A stretch of 64,000 nucleotides of DNA. Origin: QIAW01 sp035487295. GTDB lineage: Bacteria > Acidobacteriota > Terriglobia > Terriglobales > Acidobacteriaceae. Of this stretch, positions 41,487 through 49,851 are shown piece after piece. Made by a program: the position numbers and the translations under genes. The notes under the pieces are model-generated. The model did not search any database, was not told where the DNA came from, and saw only the letters and a program-made list of their open reading frames with translations. Location of the stretch: positions 210,200 through 274,199 of the forward strand of contig DATHMH010000043.1 in NCBI GenBank assembly GCA_035487295.1, written 5' to 3'. The first letter of the stretch is position 1, and every line of letters starts with the position of its first letter.

Positions 41487-43409
41487 ATGAGTTTTGTAGA
41501 TTACGCATCCGAAGAGACTCCATCCCGCACAACCGAAGCCGCGCCCCATCCGCAAGCGGCGGAGCGCCATACGAGTGCGGCTGATGCCAATCAAGAGTCA
41601 ATAAGCGACAGCACGCAAAGTGGAAATCCCGCGACCGAAAGCGATCATCATTCTGAGAACCTCCGGCACTCTGGCGGCCAGCAACCCTCCAGCGTTTCCG
41701 GTCACAAACAAGAAACCCACATGGAAGATTTCGCAACCGTACTCGAGAATTTCGAAGCAGCCCAAACCGAAGCCATGGCCGCGATGGAGAACAAAGTCCT
41801 CGCCGGCACTGTGCTCAAACTGACCTCCACCTACCTTGTCGTTGATATTGGCGGCAAGTCCGAAGGCATGGTGCCCATCGCAGAGGTGCTTGACCATGAG
41901 GGCAACCCCAAGTTCAAGCCCAGCGACGAGATCACCGTCATGGTGGAACATGGAGAAACCGAAGAGGGATATCCCAAGCTCTCGCACATAAAGGCCCAGC
42001 GCCAACAGTCCCTGGAGGCGATCGAAAAGGCCTATAACGACAAATCCACGATCAAAGGGCGGATTGTCGAGCGAGTCAAAGGCGGGCTCTCGGTGGATCT
42101 GAACGGGGCTGTAGCATTTCTTCCCGGCTCGCAGGTCGACGTGAAACCTGCGCACAACCTCGACGCCATGAAAGGGCAGGAGATCGAGGTACGCATCATC
42201 AAGCTGAACCGCAAGCGCGGCAATATTGTGGTTTCGCGCAAGGCCATCCTCGATGAAATTGTGGCCGAGCAGCGCAACAAAACCCTGGAAAAGCTCTATG
42301 AAGGCGCAGACCTGACCGGCTCAGTGAAGAACCTGACCGACTACGGCGCTTTTGTGGACTTGGGCGGCATTGACGGCTTGTTGCATATTACAGATATGTC
42401 CTGGGGCCGCCTGACGCACCCGCGCGACCTGGTGCACGTTGGCGATGAGATCCATGTGAAGGTCTTGAAATTCGACAAAGACAAGCAGCGCGTGTCATTG
42501 GGCTTCAAACAGCTCACGCCTGACCCGTGGCTGGATGCCGCCGAGCGCTATCCCGTGGGCGCGCATGTGAAGGGCCGCGTGATCAGCGTAACCGATTACG
42601 GCGCATTCGTGGAGTTGGAACAGGGTATCGAAGGGTTGATCCACGTCAGCGAGATGAGCTGGTCCAAGCGCATGAAGCACCCCTCGAAGATCGTCAAGAT
42701 CAACGATCAGGTTGAGACCGTAGTGCTGAACGTGAATCCCACCGAGCGGCGTATCTCGCTCGGCCTCAAGCAGCTTGAAAGCAATCCCTGGGACACTCTC
42801 CACGAGAAATATCCCACCGGGATGGTGGTCGAAGGCAAAGTCCGCAACCTCACTGAGTTTGGCGCCTTTGTGGAAGTTGAAGAAGGTATCGACGGCCTGG
42901 TTCACGTAAGCAACATGAGCTGGACCAAGCGGGTGAAACATCCTTCCGAAGTTTTGAAGAAAGGCGAGAAAGTGCGCGCCGTGGTGCTTGCCATTGAACC
43001 TGAGCACCGGCGCCTTTCCCTCGGCCTCAAACAATTGCAGCCGGACGCATGGCAGAGCTTCTTCGATACCCACAAGATCGGCGACGTGGTGCATGGCAAG
43101 GTATTGCGCACCGCCCAATTCGGCGCTTTTGTGCAGATCTCAGAAGGCGTAGAAGCCCTGTGCCATAATTCAGAGGCGGTGGATGAGCACGGCTCGTCCA
43201 TCAAGCTGGAACCCGGGATCGAGCACGATTTCAAGATCGTAAAAATGAACCCCGAGGAAAAGAAAGTCGGGTTGAGCTTGCGCGGAATCGGTGAAGAAGC
43301 CAGCCGGGCTGATGTGGAAGCTTACAAGCAGCCGGTTTCCAGCTCCGGAGCAACCACCACGCTGGGCGAGATCATGTCGCTCAAGCGCGCCAGCAACGAC
43401 CAGAACTAA
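41487..43409 (+). CDS. rpsA: 30S ribosomal protein S1
   Basis: 640 residues, binds mRNA on the 30S subunit and helps initiate translation. Six S1 RNA-binding domains are recognisable at about 103-170, 190-255, 275-345, 360-430, 445-517 and 532-605. Typical segments are VKNLTDYGAFVDLGGIDGLLHI, VISVTDYGAFVELEQGIEG and VRNLTEFGAFVEVEEGIDG. An N-terminal hydrophilic extension of about 80 residues (Ser/His/Glu-rich) precedes the first domain. A second ATG at 41721 (MEDFATVLE) would remove it, but the ATG at 41487 has a GAAGG RBS. A strong promoter lies upstream and a terminator downstream. Confidence 0.95.
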   Translation: MSFVDYASEETPSRTTEAAPHPQAAERHTSAADANQESISDSTQSGNPATESDHHSENLRHSGGQQPSSVSGHKQETHMEDFATVLENFEAAQTEAMAAMENKVLAGTVLKLTSTYLVVDIGGKSEGMVPIAEVLDHEGNPKFKPSDEITVMVEHGETEEGYPKLSHIKAQRQQSLEAIEKAYNDKSTIKGRIVERVKGGLSVDLNGAVAFLPGSQVDVKPAHNLDAMKGQEIEVRIIKLNRKRGNIVVSRKAILDEIVAEQRNKTLEKLYEGADLTGSVKNLTDYGAFVDLGGIDGLLHITDMSWGRLTHPRDLVHVGDEIHVKVLKFDKDKQRVSLGFKQLTPDPWLDAAERYPVGAHVKGRVISVTDYGAFVELEQGIEGLIHVSEMSWSKRMKHPSKIVKINDQVETVVLNVNPTERRISLGLKQLESNPWDTLHEKYPTGMVVEGKVRNLTEFGAFVEVEEGIDGLVHVSNMSWTKRVKHPSEVLKKGEKVRAVVLAIEPEHRRLSLGLKQLQPDAWQSFFDTHKIGDVVHGKVLRTAQFGAFVQISEGVEALCHNSEAVDEHGSSIKLEPGIEHDFKIVKMNPEEKKVGLSLRGIGEEASRADVEAYKQPVSSSGATTTLGEIMSLKRASNDQN

Positions 43410-43440
43410 CGGCCAGAACTAAAGTTTTCCAGCCTCATAC

Positions 43441-43467
43441 AAGCCGCAGATTTAGTCTGCGGCTTTT
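43441..43467 (+). terminator. rpsA terminator
   Basis: AAGCCGCAGA (43441-43450) pairs with TCTGCGGCTT (43456-43465) around TTTAG, then TTGTGTCTTT, about 30 bp after the rpsA stop. Confidence 0.85.
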
Positions 43468-43480
43468 GTGTCTTTCCTGA

Positions 43481-43536
43481 GCTTTAGTTCTTAGCTTCTG
43501 TCGCTAGAGCTCAAGAACTAAGAGCTAATAGCTACT
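43481..43536. repeat. eight-unit period-7 repeat with inverted halves
   Basis: GCTTTAG-TTCTTAG-CTTCTGT-CGCTAGA-GCTCAAG-AACTAAG-AGCTAAT-AGCTACT. The second half is largely complementary to the first, so it can fold. The last unit overlaps the stop codon of the 43532-44029 gene. Confidence 0.65.
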
Positions 43537-44029
43537 TCTTTTGATTATCCGTCTTTTGACTGTCGTCAGTCTTCTGATTTTGTTCAGTCTTCTGGGCCCG
43601 GTCCGTCTTCTGATTTTGATCGTTCTTCTGACTCTGATCAATGTGCAAATTAAGCGTGGCCTTTTCGCGCGAATCGAATGCGCTCAGCGTCTTAGTCGGG
43701 CTTTTGCTTCCATTCAATCCTGCGTAGAGTTCGTAATCCTGGTTGGGCGCCAGGCCGCTAAACTGGTATTTTCCGCTATCCGTTGTGATGGAAGTCTTCA
43801 CATTTTGAGTTTTGGTGTTTTTCAGGTAGACAACGGCGCGTGCCACAGGATTATCGCTCTGGTCCAAAACCACGCCCGTGACCGAGCGCACAGCCGGGCC
43901 CGTCTTTTGGACTTCAGGGGCCAGGGTGCCCGTGTTCTGGCCTCCGCCAATGCCGAATTGGAAGCCATAGGCGAGAGCACCCGCCAATAGCAAAGTCAAA
44001 AGCGCGACGCGTTGTTTTGCGTTGAGCAT
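43532..44029 (-). CDS. small secreted protein with CarboxypepD_reg-like domain and a Lys/Gln/Asp repeat tail
   Basis: 165 residues; GGAGG lies just upstream of the ATG at 44029. Signal peptide (ALLTLLLAGALAYGFQ), then a single carboxypeptidase-regulatory-like beta domain (SVTGVVLDQSDNPVARAVVYL, TTDSGKYQFSGLAPNQDYELYA). Residues about 130-165 are a charged tail built from six-residue units around QKTD (QKNDQN, QKTDRA, QKTEQN, QKTDDS). Such domains often serve as surface or transport-associated binding modules. The gene lies among other small secreted-protein genes; a relative follows upstream. Confidence 0.85.
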   Translation of the reverse strand: MLNAKQRVALLTLLLAGALAYGFQFGIGGGQNTGTLAPEVQKTGPAVRSVTGVVLDQSDNPVARAVVYLKNTKTQNVKTSITTDSGKYQFSGLAPNQDYELYAGLNGSKSPTKTLSAFDSREKATLNLHIDQSQKNDQNQKTDRAQKTEQNQKTDDSQKTDNQKK

Positions 44030-44115
44030 AATGTGCCTCCTTACGGCTGCGCCCGGTTCCGGCGCAAGCCGATTATACGTCCGGGCCTTTTTCCTGCGTC
44101 AATGATCGATGGCTG

Positions 44116-44523
44116 CTACTCCGTTAGATGCAGGCCAACATCCTCACGTTCATCGTTTTGAATATGAACCTTAGCCTCGGGCGGCGGAGCGCCTTTGCGT
44201 GTCTTCACATCGGCCCACACAATATAATCGGCTTCGCCCGCCGGCACGCGCTGGGCGAATTCGCCGCGATGGTCGGAGGTAAGCTCCCATTTGGCTTTTT
44301 TCTCGTTAGCGGGACGAATTTTTACTCTCACGCCATAGGCACTGTGGTTATCGGGCCCATAGACCGTGCCAAAGATCAGCGCATAAGGCTTTTCTTTGAC
44401 AGACTTCCAGGCGAACGCCCGGACAGGACGCAATGCCAGGATGGCCGCAGCCAGAACCAGCAGCGCAACCGGCAACCACAAGCCTGTCGCCGCGGATTTA
44501 ATATTCTTCTTCCTCTTCTTCAT
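44116..44523 (-). CDS. membrane-anchored CarboxypepD_reg-like small protein
   Basis: 135 residues from the ATG at 44523; ATGs at 44538 and 44559 lie upstream in the same frame, all inside the preceding LysW-like gene. A very basic start (KKRKKNIKSAA) and one membrane helix (GLWLPVALLVLAAAILAL) anchor it in the membrane. The rest is beta-rich (ALIFGTVYGPDNHSAYGVRV, ELTSDHRGEFAQRVPAGEADYIV), similar to carboxypeptidase-regulatory-like domains. The start overlaps the zinc-ribbon gene by about 26 bp on the same strand, in another frame. Confidence 0.7.
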   Translation of the reverse strand: MKKRKKNIKSAATGLWLPVALLVLAAAILALRPVRAFAWKSVKEKPYALIFGTVYGPDNHSAYGVRVKIRPANEKKAKWELTSDHRGEFAQRVPAGEADYIVWADVKTRKGAPPPEAKVHIQNDEREDVGLHLTE

Positions 44524-44695
44524 CCTCGTCTTCGTCATCTTCGTCTTTTTCTTCAGCAACCCGGTTCAGTTCGAGTGGATTGATCGTGACCACCTCAAAA
44601 TCAGTGCCACACTCGCCGCAGGAGATGATGTCGCCTTCATCTACTTCGTCTTCAGCAATGTCGAGGTCGGTTTCGCATTCAGGACACAGCACCAT
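44498..44695 (-). CDS. LysW-like zinc ribbon protein with polyacidic tail
   Basis: 65 residues with a good GAGGAAAAAGAG RBS. Two CxxC pairs (LCPECETDLD and SCGECGTDFEVV) make a zinc ribbon as in the amino-group carrier LysW and its archaeal relatives. The usual C-terminal EDWGE, where LysW carries the substrate on its last Glu, is missing; the tail is instead a run of Asp/Glu ending in Tyr. It is therefore LysW-like in fold, but not clearly a lysine/arginine carrier. No lysine pathway genes are nearby. Its acidic tail overlaps the basic N-terminus of the next gene in another frame. Confidence 0.8.
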   Translation of the reverse strand: MVLCPECETDLDIAEDEVDEGDIISCGECGTDFEVVTINPLELNRVAEEKDEDDEDEDEEEEEEY

Positions 44696-44806
44696 TTCTC
44701 TTTTTCCTCATTCTTTCTTTCGAAGTCCTTATATTTATTATTAGAATCTTATGTGTGCTAACGTCAAGAGGGCTGGGATGACCATTCAATTAATAAGGAA
44801 CTTGCT

Positions 44807-46285
44807 ATGATTAGCAAGCGAATTTTTCTCCTGACTGCCTGTCTGATGGGGTTATCCGCCGGGGCGGTTGCCGAAGGGCAAGCCGCTCTAAAAGCCTCCC
44901 AGGCCGCTCCCAGGCCCTCTCACAAGGCCAGGGCCAAAAGCGCAAGGCTGGCCGCCTCTACCGGCATGCAAGCCGATGCGGTGATTGCCAAAGCCCTGAA
45001 AAGCATCTCGGCCACCCAGATTCAACATACTATTGAGACGCTGGTGGCCTTCGGCAATCGCAGTACGCTCTCTTCCGCCCAGCCAGCTGCCGGCGGTCAC
45101 GGCATTACCGCGGCCCGCGACTGGATCAAAAACGAGTTCGACAGCTACGCGAAAGATTGCGGCGGATGCCTCGACGTTCAGTTGGATACCTTTACTCAGC
45201 CTGTTTCCGAGCGGGTTCCGCAGCCGACGGAACTATCCAACGTTTATGCCGTTTTGCGCGGAACCGATCCGGAGAGTGCAGGGCGCATTGTGCTGGTGAC
45301 CGGCCACTATGATTCCCGCAACAGCGATCCGCTGAACGCGACCGAGTTGGCCCCCGGCGCCAACGACGACGGCAGCGGCGTGGCCATCTCCCTGGAGTGC
45401 GCGCGCGTACTGAGCCAACTCAAGTTTCCCGCGACCATTATTTTTCTGACCGTGGCCGGAGAAGAACAAGGGCTCTACGGCAGCAAACATTTTGCCCAGA
45501 TGGCGCGGCAAAAGGGCTGGCAGATTGAAGCAGTCTTGAATAACGACATTGTGGGAGGCGACAAGAGCCCCGAGCAGAATCCCAGGACCGTGCGCGTATT
45601 TTCAGAGGGTATTCCCGTAGCAGCCACCGAGGCGGAGCTGCGCCAGATTCGAAACCAGGGTAGCGAGAACGATTCGCCTTCGCGCGAGTTGGCGCGCTAC
45701 ATCGCCGAGGTTGGAAACGCATATCTGTCGGACTACTCGTTTGCCCCGACCCTCATCTACCGCCGCGACCGCTATTTGCGCGGCGGCGACCACACCTCGT
45801 TCAATGAAGAAGGATTTGCCGCCATCCGGTTCACCGAATGGCGCGAAGATTTTCACCATCAGCACCAGAACGTGCGCGTGGAAAATGGCATCGAATATGG
45901 AGACTTGCCAAAGTTTGTAGATTTCGACTACGTGGCCAATGTAGCGCGGCTGAACGCTGCCGCGCTGGCATCGCTGGCCTCCGCCCCGGCGCCGCCGCAA
46001 AATGTGAAGATCCAGACTAAAGAATTAGATAATAATACGGCCTTGGATTGGACCCCTTCCGCCCGGGACGTCACCGACGAAATCCTGTGGCGGGCCACCG
46101 ACGCGAACCGCTGGAGCAGGGCGCCCAAAACACAGGTGAAACTTACGATGAACATGGAATCGGGGAAAAACGCGCGCCGCCTTGCAAACGTCGAGATGTC
46201 GAAGGACAATGTAATCTTTGCCGTGCGCGCTGTGGATGCCCAGGGACATAAGAGCTTGCCTGTTGTGCCCACGCCGGAAAGATAA
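44807..46285 (+). CDS. M28-family metallopeptidase, secreted
   Basis: 492 residues with an AAGGAA RBS. Signal peptide (FLLTACLMGLSAGAVAEG). The M28 (aminopeptidase Y/S-like) domain carries the two-zinc ligands: VTGHYDSRN (His, Asp), PGANDDGSGV (Asp), VAGEEQGLYG (Glu/Glu), VLNNDIVGG (Asp) and GGDHTSFNEEG (His). The peptidase would work in the periplasm or outside on peptides. The C-terminal 110 residues have a beta-rich, FN3-like look (VKIQTKELDNNTALDW). The rhomboid-like gene starts 4 bp after its stop, so the two genes form a pair. Confidence 0.92.
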   Translation: MISKRIFLLTACLMGLSAGAVAEGQAALKASQAAPRPSHKARAKSARLAASTGMQADAVIAKALKSISATQIQHTIETLVAFGNRSTLSSAQPAAGGHGITAARDWIKNEFDSYAKDCGGCLDVQLDTFTQPVSERVPQPTELSNVYAVLRGTDPESAGRIVLVTGHYDSRNSDPLNATELAPGANDDGSGVAISLECARVLSQLKFPATIIFLTVAGEEQGLYGSKHFAQMARQKGWQIEAVLNNDIVGGDKSPEQNPRTVRVFSEGIPVAATEAELRQIRNQGSENDSPSRELARYIAEVGNAYLSDYSFAPTLIYRRDRYLRGGDHTSFNEEGFAAIRFTEWREDFHHQHQNVRVENGIEYGDLPKFVDFDYVANVARLNAAALASLASAPAPPQNVKIQTKELDNNTALDWTPSARDVTDEILWRATDANRWSRAPKTQVKLTMNMESGKNARRLANVEMSKDNVIFAVRAVDAQGHKSLPVVPTPER

Positions 46286-46288
46286 GTT

Positions 46289-47227
46289 ATGCCTCCGAAG
46301 AGACAATATCGGCCTCCCAGCACCACCGGTGGAATGACGCTCTCTTTTCCTCCGTTTACCAAGGGGGTCATGTGGCTGCTTGCCATTAATTTGGGCGGTT
46401 TTTTACTGCTGAGACTCTTTAGCCTTTCGCAACCAACAATGTGGATCGTAGACGGCGTAATCAAAATGTTCGCCTTGCAGCCCCATGCTGCGCTCCATGG
46501 AGCTGTATGGCAGGTTGTAACTTATGCCTTCATTCATTTCGATACTCTAAACATAATTTTTGTCCTTCTGGGTATTTGGTTCATTGGATCTTTCCTGGAA
46601 TCGGCATGGGGAACACAGCGTTTTCTGATTTTTTACCTCGCGTGCGCCGCTGGGGGCGGGGTAGGGTCCATGGCGCTAGCCTACGCTCTCGGAGTTGCAT
46701 CTGATGCTCATCTGATATTTGCTGGAGCCAATGGCGCCATTTTGGGGATGTTAGTAGCCATTGGAGTCTTATGGGCGGATCTTGAATTCATGATGATTCC
46801 ATTTCCGTTCATGATCAAAGCGAAGTATATGGTCGCGGTTGCCATTGTCGTAGATTTGGTTTATTCGTTTCGCGAAGGCGGACTCGTTTACCTGGGTGAG
46901 TTCGGAGGACTCATTTACGCACTGTTTTACGTCAAGCTTATGATGCGGAATCCGAGGCGGCAATACGCTCCCGGCGTCTATCCCGGCCGCGGGCTTTCCG
47001 ACCGGATTTACGAGCCGCAGCCTGTGAAGAAACCCTCTTTACTCGCCCGCTGGCGCGATTCCTACTACCGCTGGAAGCGCCGCCGCGCCGCCCGCAAGTT
47101 CGAAGTCTACATGCGCAAGCACGACCGTCAGGTTTACTTTGACGAGCACGGCAACTACATTGACCCTGAATCGGCCGAAGGCCGCCGCCGCGAAGAAGAT
47201 GAGAGCAAGAAGCCGTGGATCAACTGA
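46289..47227 (+). CDS. rhomboid-family membrane protein lacking catalytic Ser and His (pseudoprotease)
   Basis: 312 residues, starting 4 bp after the M28 peptidase stop. Six or so membrane helices with the rhomboid core (WQVVTYAFIHFDTLNIIFVLLGIWFIGSFLE, then FLIFYLACAAGGGVGSM). Where active rhomboids have GASG, this protein has GANG: N148 in place of the nucleophile Ser. Where they have AHLGG, it has GEFGG: E204 in place of the catalytic His. It is therefore expected to be proteolytically inactive, like iRhoms or Derlins. A long basic/acidic C-terminal tail (about 235-312) is cytoplasmic. Co-transcription with the M28 peptidase suggests a shared role. Confidence 0.8.
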   Translation: MPPKRQYRPPSTTGGMTLSFPPFTKGVMWLLAINLGGFLLLRLFSLSQPTMWIVDGVIKMFALQPHAALHGAVWQVVTYAFIHFDTLNIIFVLLGIWFIGSFLESAWGTQRFLIFYLACAAGGGVGSMALAYALGVASDAHLIFAGANGAILGMLVAIGVLWADLEFMMIPFPFMIKAKYMVAVAIVVDLVYSFREGGLVYLGEFGGLIYALFYVKLMMRNPRRQYAPGVYPGRGLSDRIYEPQPVKKPSLLARWRDSYYRWKRRRAARKFEVYMRKHDRQVYFDEHGNYIDPESAEGRRREEDESKKPWIN

Positions 47228-47321
47228 AAAATTCTTGTAATTTCCCGAAATAGGAAGTTTTTAAAACCTCCGGCTATTGATACCTGCGGGCCCTTCAAAA
47301 CTCTTTATCTATCGTTTCCCA

Positions 47322-47349
47322 CTGGCAACTGGGAGCTGGCAACTGCTTT
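47322..47349. repeat. heptamer tandem repeat CTGGCAA x4
   Basis: CTGGCAA-CTGGGAG-CTGGCAA-CTGCTTT, ending exactly at the pyk stop codon. Confidence 0.75.
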
Positions 47350-48939
47350 TCACTTTCTTCTGCGCTCGGCCGCCACATGAATGCGAGCCGGTTTGCGGCG
47401 GTCTTTTTTGCGCGGGCGATGGAACTCCTGGGCATCGCTGGCGCCGGCTACGTGCAGGCGCATGAAGTTGGTTGAGCCGGAAAATCGCTGGGTTCCGGCT
47501 ACAACTCCCATAACGTCTCCGGGAACGACCGCCTTGCTCTGCAGCAGCTCTCGTTCGGCAAAGAGCACCATGTCTTCCGCCGATGGAATCTTGCCGCAGG
47601 CCACCGGATAAACGCCCCAGTACATATTCAGGCGATTGCACACCCGGGCCACGTGAGAGAAGCCGTAAATCAGGCATTTGGGGCGGTATTTGGAGATGAG
47701 GCGGGCGGTGTTGCCTGATTCGGTGTAAACCGAGATAGCGCGCATATCCAGGTCGAGCGCGGCATGGGCCACCGATTCGCAAATGGTTTCTGCGATCGAG
47801 AGCTGATGGGTATCGTGCCGGCGGCGCATGACCGCTTCGCCCATGTTGTTTTCGGCCTCAAGCACAATGCGCGACATGATGGCCACCGCCTCCCGCGGAT
47901 ACTTGCCGCTGGCGGTCTCCGCCGAGAGCATCACGGCGTCTGTACCATCGAAGATGGCGTTGGCCACGTCGCTGGCTTCGGCGCGCGTAGGCCGCGGATT
48001 TTCAATCATCGATTCCAGCATTTGCGTAGCCGTGATCACCGGCTTGCGCCACGCCAGCGCGCGCCTGATAATGTGCTTCTGGATGACCGGCACCTTTTCC
48101 GGAGGCATCTCCACCCCCAGATCGCCGCGCGCCACCATGACGCCTTCGGCCACGTCGAAAATTTCTTCCAGGTGCTCGATGGCCTGCGGCTTTTCCAGCT
48201 TGGCAATCACCGGCATATCGGAGTTGTGCAGCGCCAGTTGGCGCTTCACCGCCCGCACATCATCGGCCGTGCGGACGAACGACACCGCGACCACATCCAC
48301 GCCGTGCTTGATGCCGAAGGCCAGGTCCTGCTCGTCTTTTTCCGTGAGCGAGGGCACGCTAAGCACGCGGCCGGGCAGATTGATTCCCTGATGTTCGCCC
48401 AGCAGGCCGCCATTGATGACCTCGCACTCCACGTCGTCTCCATGAATGCTCTTGACATGCAGCTCGATGAGCCCATCGCAAAGCAGGATGCGCGCGCCCG
48501 GCTCGACATCCTGAGCCAGGGTCTGGAAGGTGGTGGAAATCAGCGAAGCAGTTCCCATCACGTCGCGCGGCGTAATCACCAGCTTTGACCCGGCTTTGAG
48601 CGCGACCGGAGTGCGGTGTTTCAGCCGTCCGGTGCGGATCTTGGGCCCCTGCAGGTCCTGCAGGATGCAGATGCTGCGGCCTTCCTTTTCAGCCACGCGG
48701 CGCAACAACTCGATGCGCTTGGCATGGTCCGGATAGGTGCCGTGCGAGAAATTCAGGCGGGCGATATCCATGCCCATACGCATCAGGTCGCGCAGCGCCG
48801 ATTCGGAGCTGCTGGCGGGGCCGATAGTACACACAATTTTGGCGCGACGCTTGCTATCGCGTACCGGGGAAACGGCTTCTTGCTCTGCCGTTTCATCCAT
48901 TTCCTTAACATCGGGCGAGGGAACTGTCATCAAATTCAT
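47350..48939 (-). CDS. pyk: pyruvate kinase
   Basis: 529 residues; converts phosphoenolpyruvate and ADP to pyruvate and ATP. Visible motifs: AKIVCTIGPASSS, MGMDIARLNFSHGTY, ILQDLQGPKIRTG, VSFVRTADDV, VMVARGDLGVEMPPEKV, ITATQMLESMIENPRPTRAEASDVANAI (the last split across the active site), and SAETASGKYP. The C-terminal regulatory domain is present (ISVYTESGNTARLISKYRP). A basic tail (RPRKKDRRKPARI) extends it beyond the usual 475 residues. Minus strand, upstream of a heptamer repeat that touches its stop. Confidence 0.96.
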   Translation of the reverse strand: MNLMTVPSPDVKEMDETAEQEAVSPVRDSKRRAKIVCTIGPASSSESALRDLMRMGMDIARLNFSHGTYPDHAKRIELLRRVAEKEGRSICILQDLQGPKIRTGRLKHRTPVALKAGSKLVITPRDVMGTASLISTTFQTLAQDVEPGARILLCDGLIELHVKSIHGDDVECEVINGGLLGEHQGINLPGRVLSVPSLTEKDEQDLAFGIKHGVDVVAVSFVRTADDVRAVKRQLALHNSDMPVIAKLEKPQAIEHLEEIFDVAEGVMVARGDLGVEMPPEKVPVIQKHIIRRALAWRKPVITATQMLESMIENPRPTRAEASDVANAIFDGTDAVMLSAETASGKYPREAVAIMSRIVLEAENNMGEAVMRRRHDTHQLSIAETICESVAHAALDLDMRAISVYTESGNTARLISKYRPKCLIYGFSHVARVCNRLNMYWGVYPVACGKIPSAEDMVLFAERELLQSKAVVPGDVMGVVAGTQRFSGSTNFMRLHVAGASDAQEFHRPRKKDRRKPARIHVAAERRRK

Positions 48940-48963
48940 TCCTTTATAGTTTATCTGTTTTCT

Positions 48964-49851
48964 TCAATGAGGCTGAACCGTGGGCTCAGAGGGCTTAACC
49001 TCTGCCGCAGCCGCCGGAACCGCCGGCACAGTGCGCGGGTATATGAGGGCGTTGAATTCCGCGCCCATCAAGACGATTAAAGAGACTATATAAAGCCAGA
49101 CCAGCAGCGCAATGGCTACACCCAGGGGCCCGTAGATCTGGTTATAGTCGGCAAAATTGATCACATACCAGCCAAACAGCTCGGTTGCCGCCAGCCAAAG
49201 CACCGTGGACAGCGCCGCGCCCGGCAAGACACGGTACCAGGGCTGCCAGCGGGGCAATCCAAAATGATAAATCAGCGCCAATACGGCAACGCTGGTCAGC
49301 ATGGAAAGCCCCCAGCGCAGCAGCAATGAAAGAATGACAATCATTGGCGTAAACTCGCGGCTGCTGTGCAGAATGCTCCAATTCTCCATCTGGCTGCCAA
49401 AGGCTGCCGAGAGGGTAGCCATGGTCATGGGAATGAAAGATGCCAGCACGAGAAGGAACGCAATCCAGCGCTCTTTGAGCGGATGCCAGCAATGCTGCAT
49501 GCGATAGGCCCGCACGAAACCATCCATCCATGAGACCACCACTCCCGAGGCGGCAAAGAGCATGATGGCTCCGGCGGAAATCACCGTGCTGAGCGGCCGG
49601 GCCTGGGGATTTTCAAAATATGCGCGCACCGCGTCCTTGGTGCCCGGAGGCACAATCGCATTCAGCGCAGCCGCGATCTCCTGAACGATCTCAATCGTCT
49701 GGTGCGACACCGCCAGAACGGCCGCCACTACCATCAGCGTAGGAAACAGCGTCAGGATGGAGTAGTAGGCCGCCGCCCGCGCGGAGGTAAACACATCATG
49801 CTCAAACCCTCGCCATAACGCGAGGCGAAAGAGCCGCAGGAACCTTAGCAT
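48964..49851 (-). CDS. YihY/BrkB-family membrane protein
   Basis: 295 residues. About six membrane helices, with the family signatures: AAAYYSILTLFPTLMVVAAVL near the N-terminus, GAIMLFAASGVVVSWMDGFVRAYR in the middle, and YIVSLIVLMGAEFNALIYP near the end. Members were once called tRNA-processing ribonuclease BN, but they are inner membrane proteins of unknown function, likely a transporter-like or YihY fold. The C-terminus is Pro/Ala/Glu-rich. It lies 25 bp upstream of pyk on the same strand, so they may be co-transcribed (this gene first). Confidence 0.93.
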   Translation of the reverse strand: MLRFLRLFRLALWRGFEHDVFTSARAAAYYSILTLFPTLMVVAAVLAVSHQTIEIVQEIAAALNAIVPPGTKDAVRAYFENPQARPLSTVISAGAIMLFAASGVVVSWMDGFVRAYRMQHCWHPLKERWIAFLLVLASFIPMTMATLSAAFGSQMENWSILHSSREFTPMIVILSLLLRWGLSMLTSVAVLALIYHFGLPRWQPWYRVLPGAALSTVLWLAATELFGWYVINFADYNQIYGPLGVAIALLVWLYIVSLIVLMGAEFNALIYPRTVPAVPAAAAEVKPSEPTVQPH

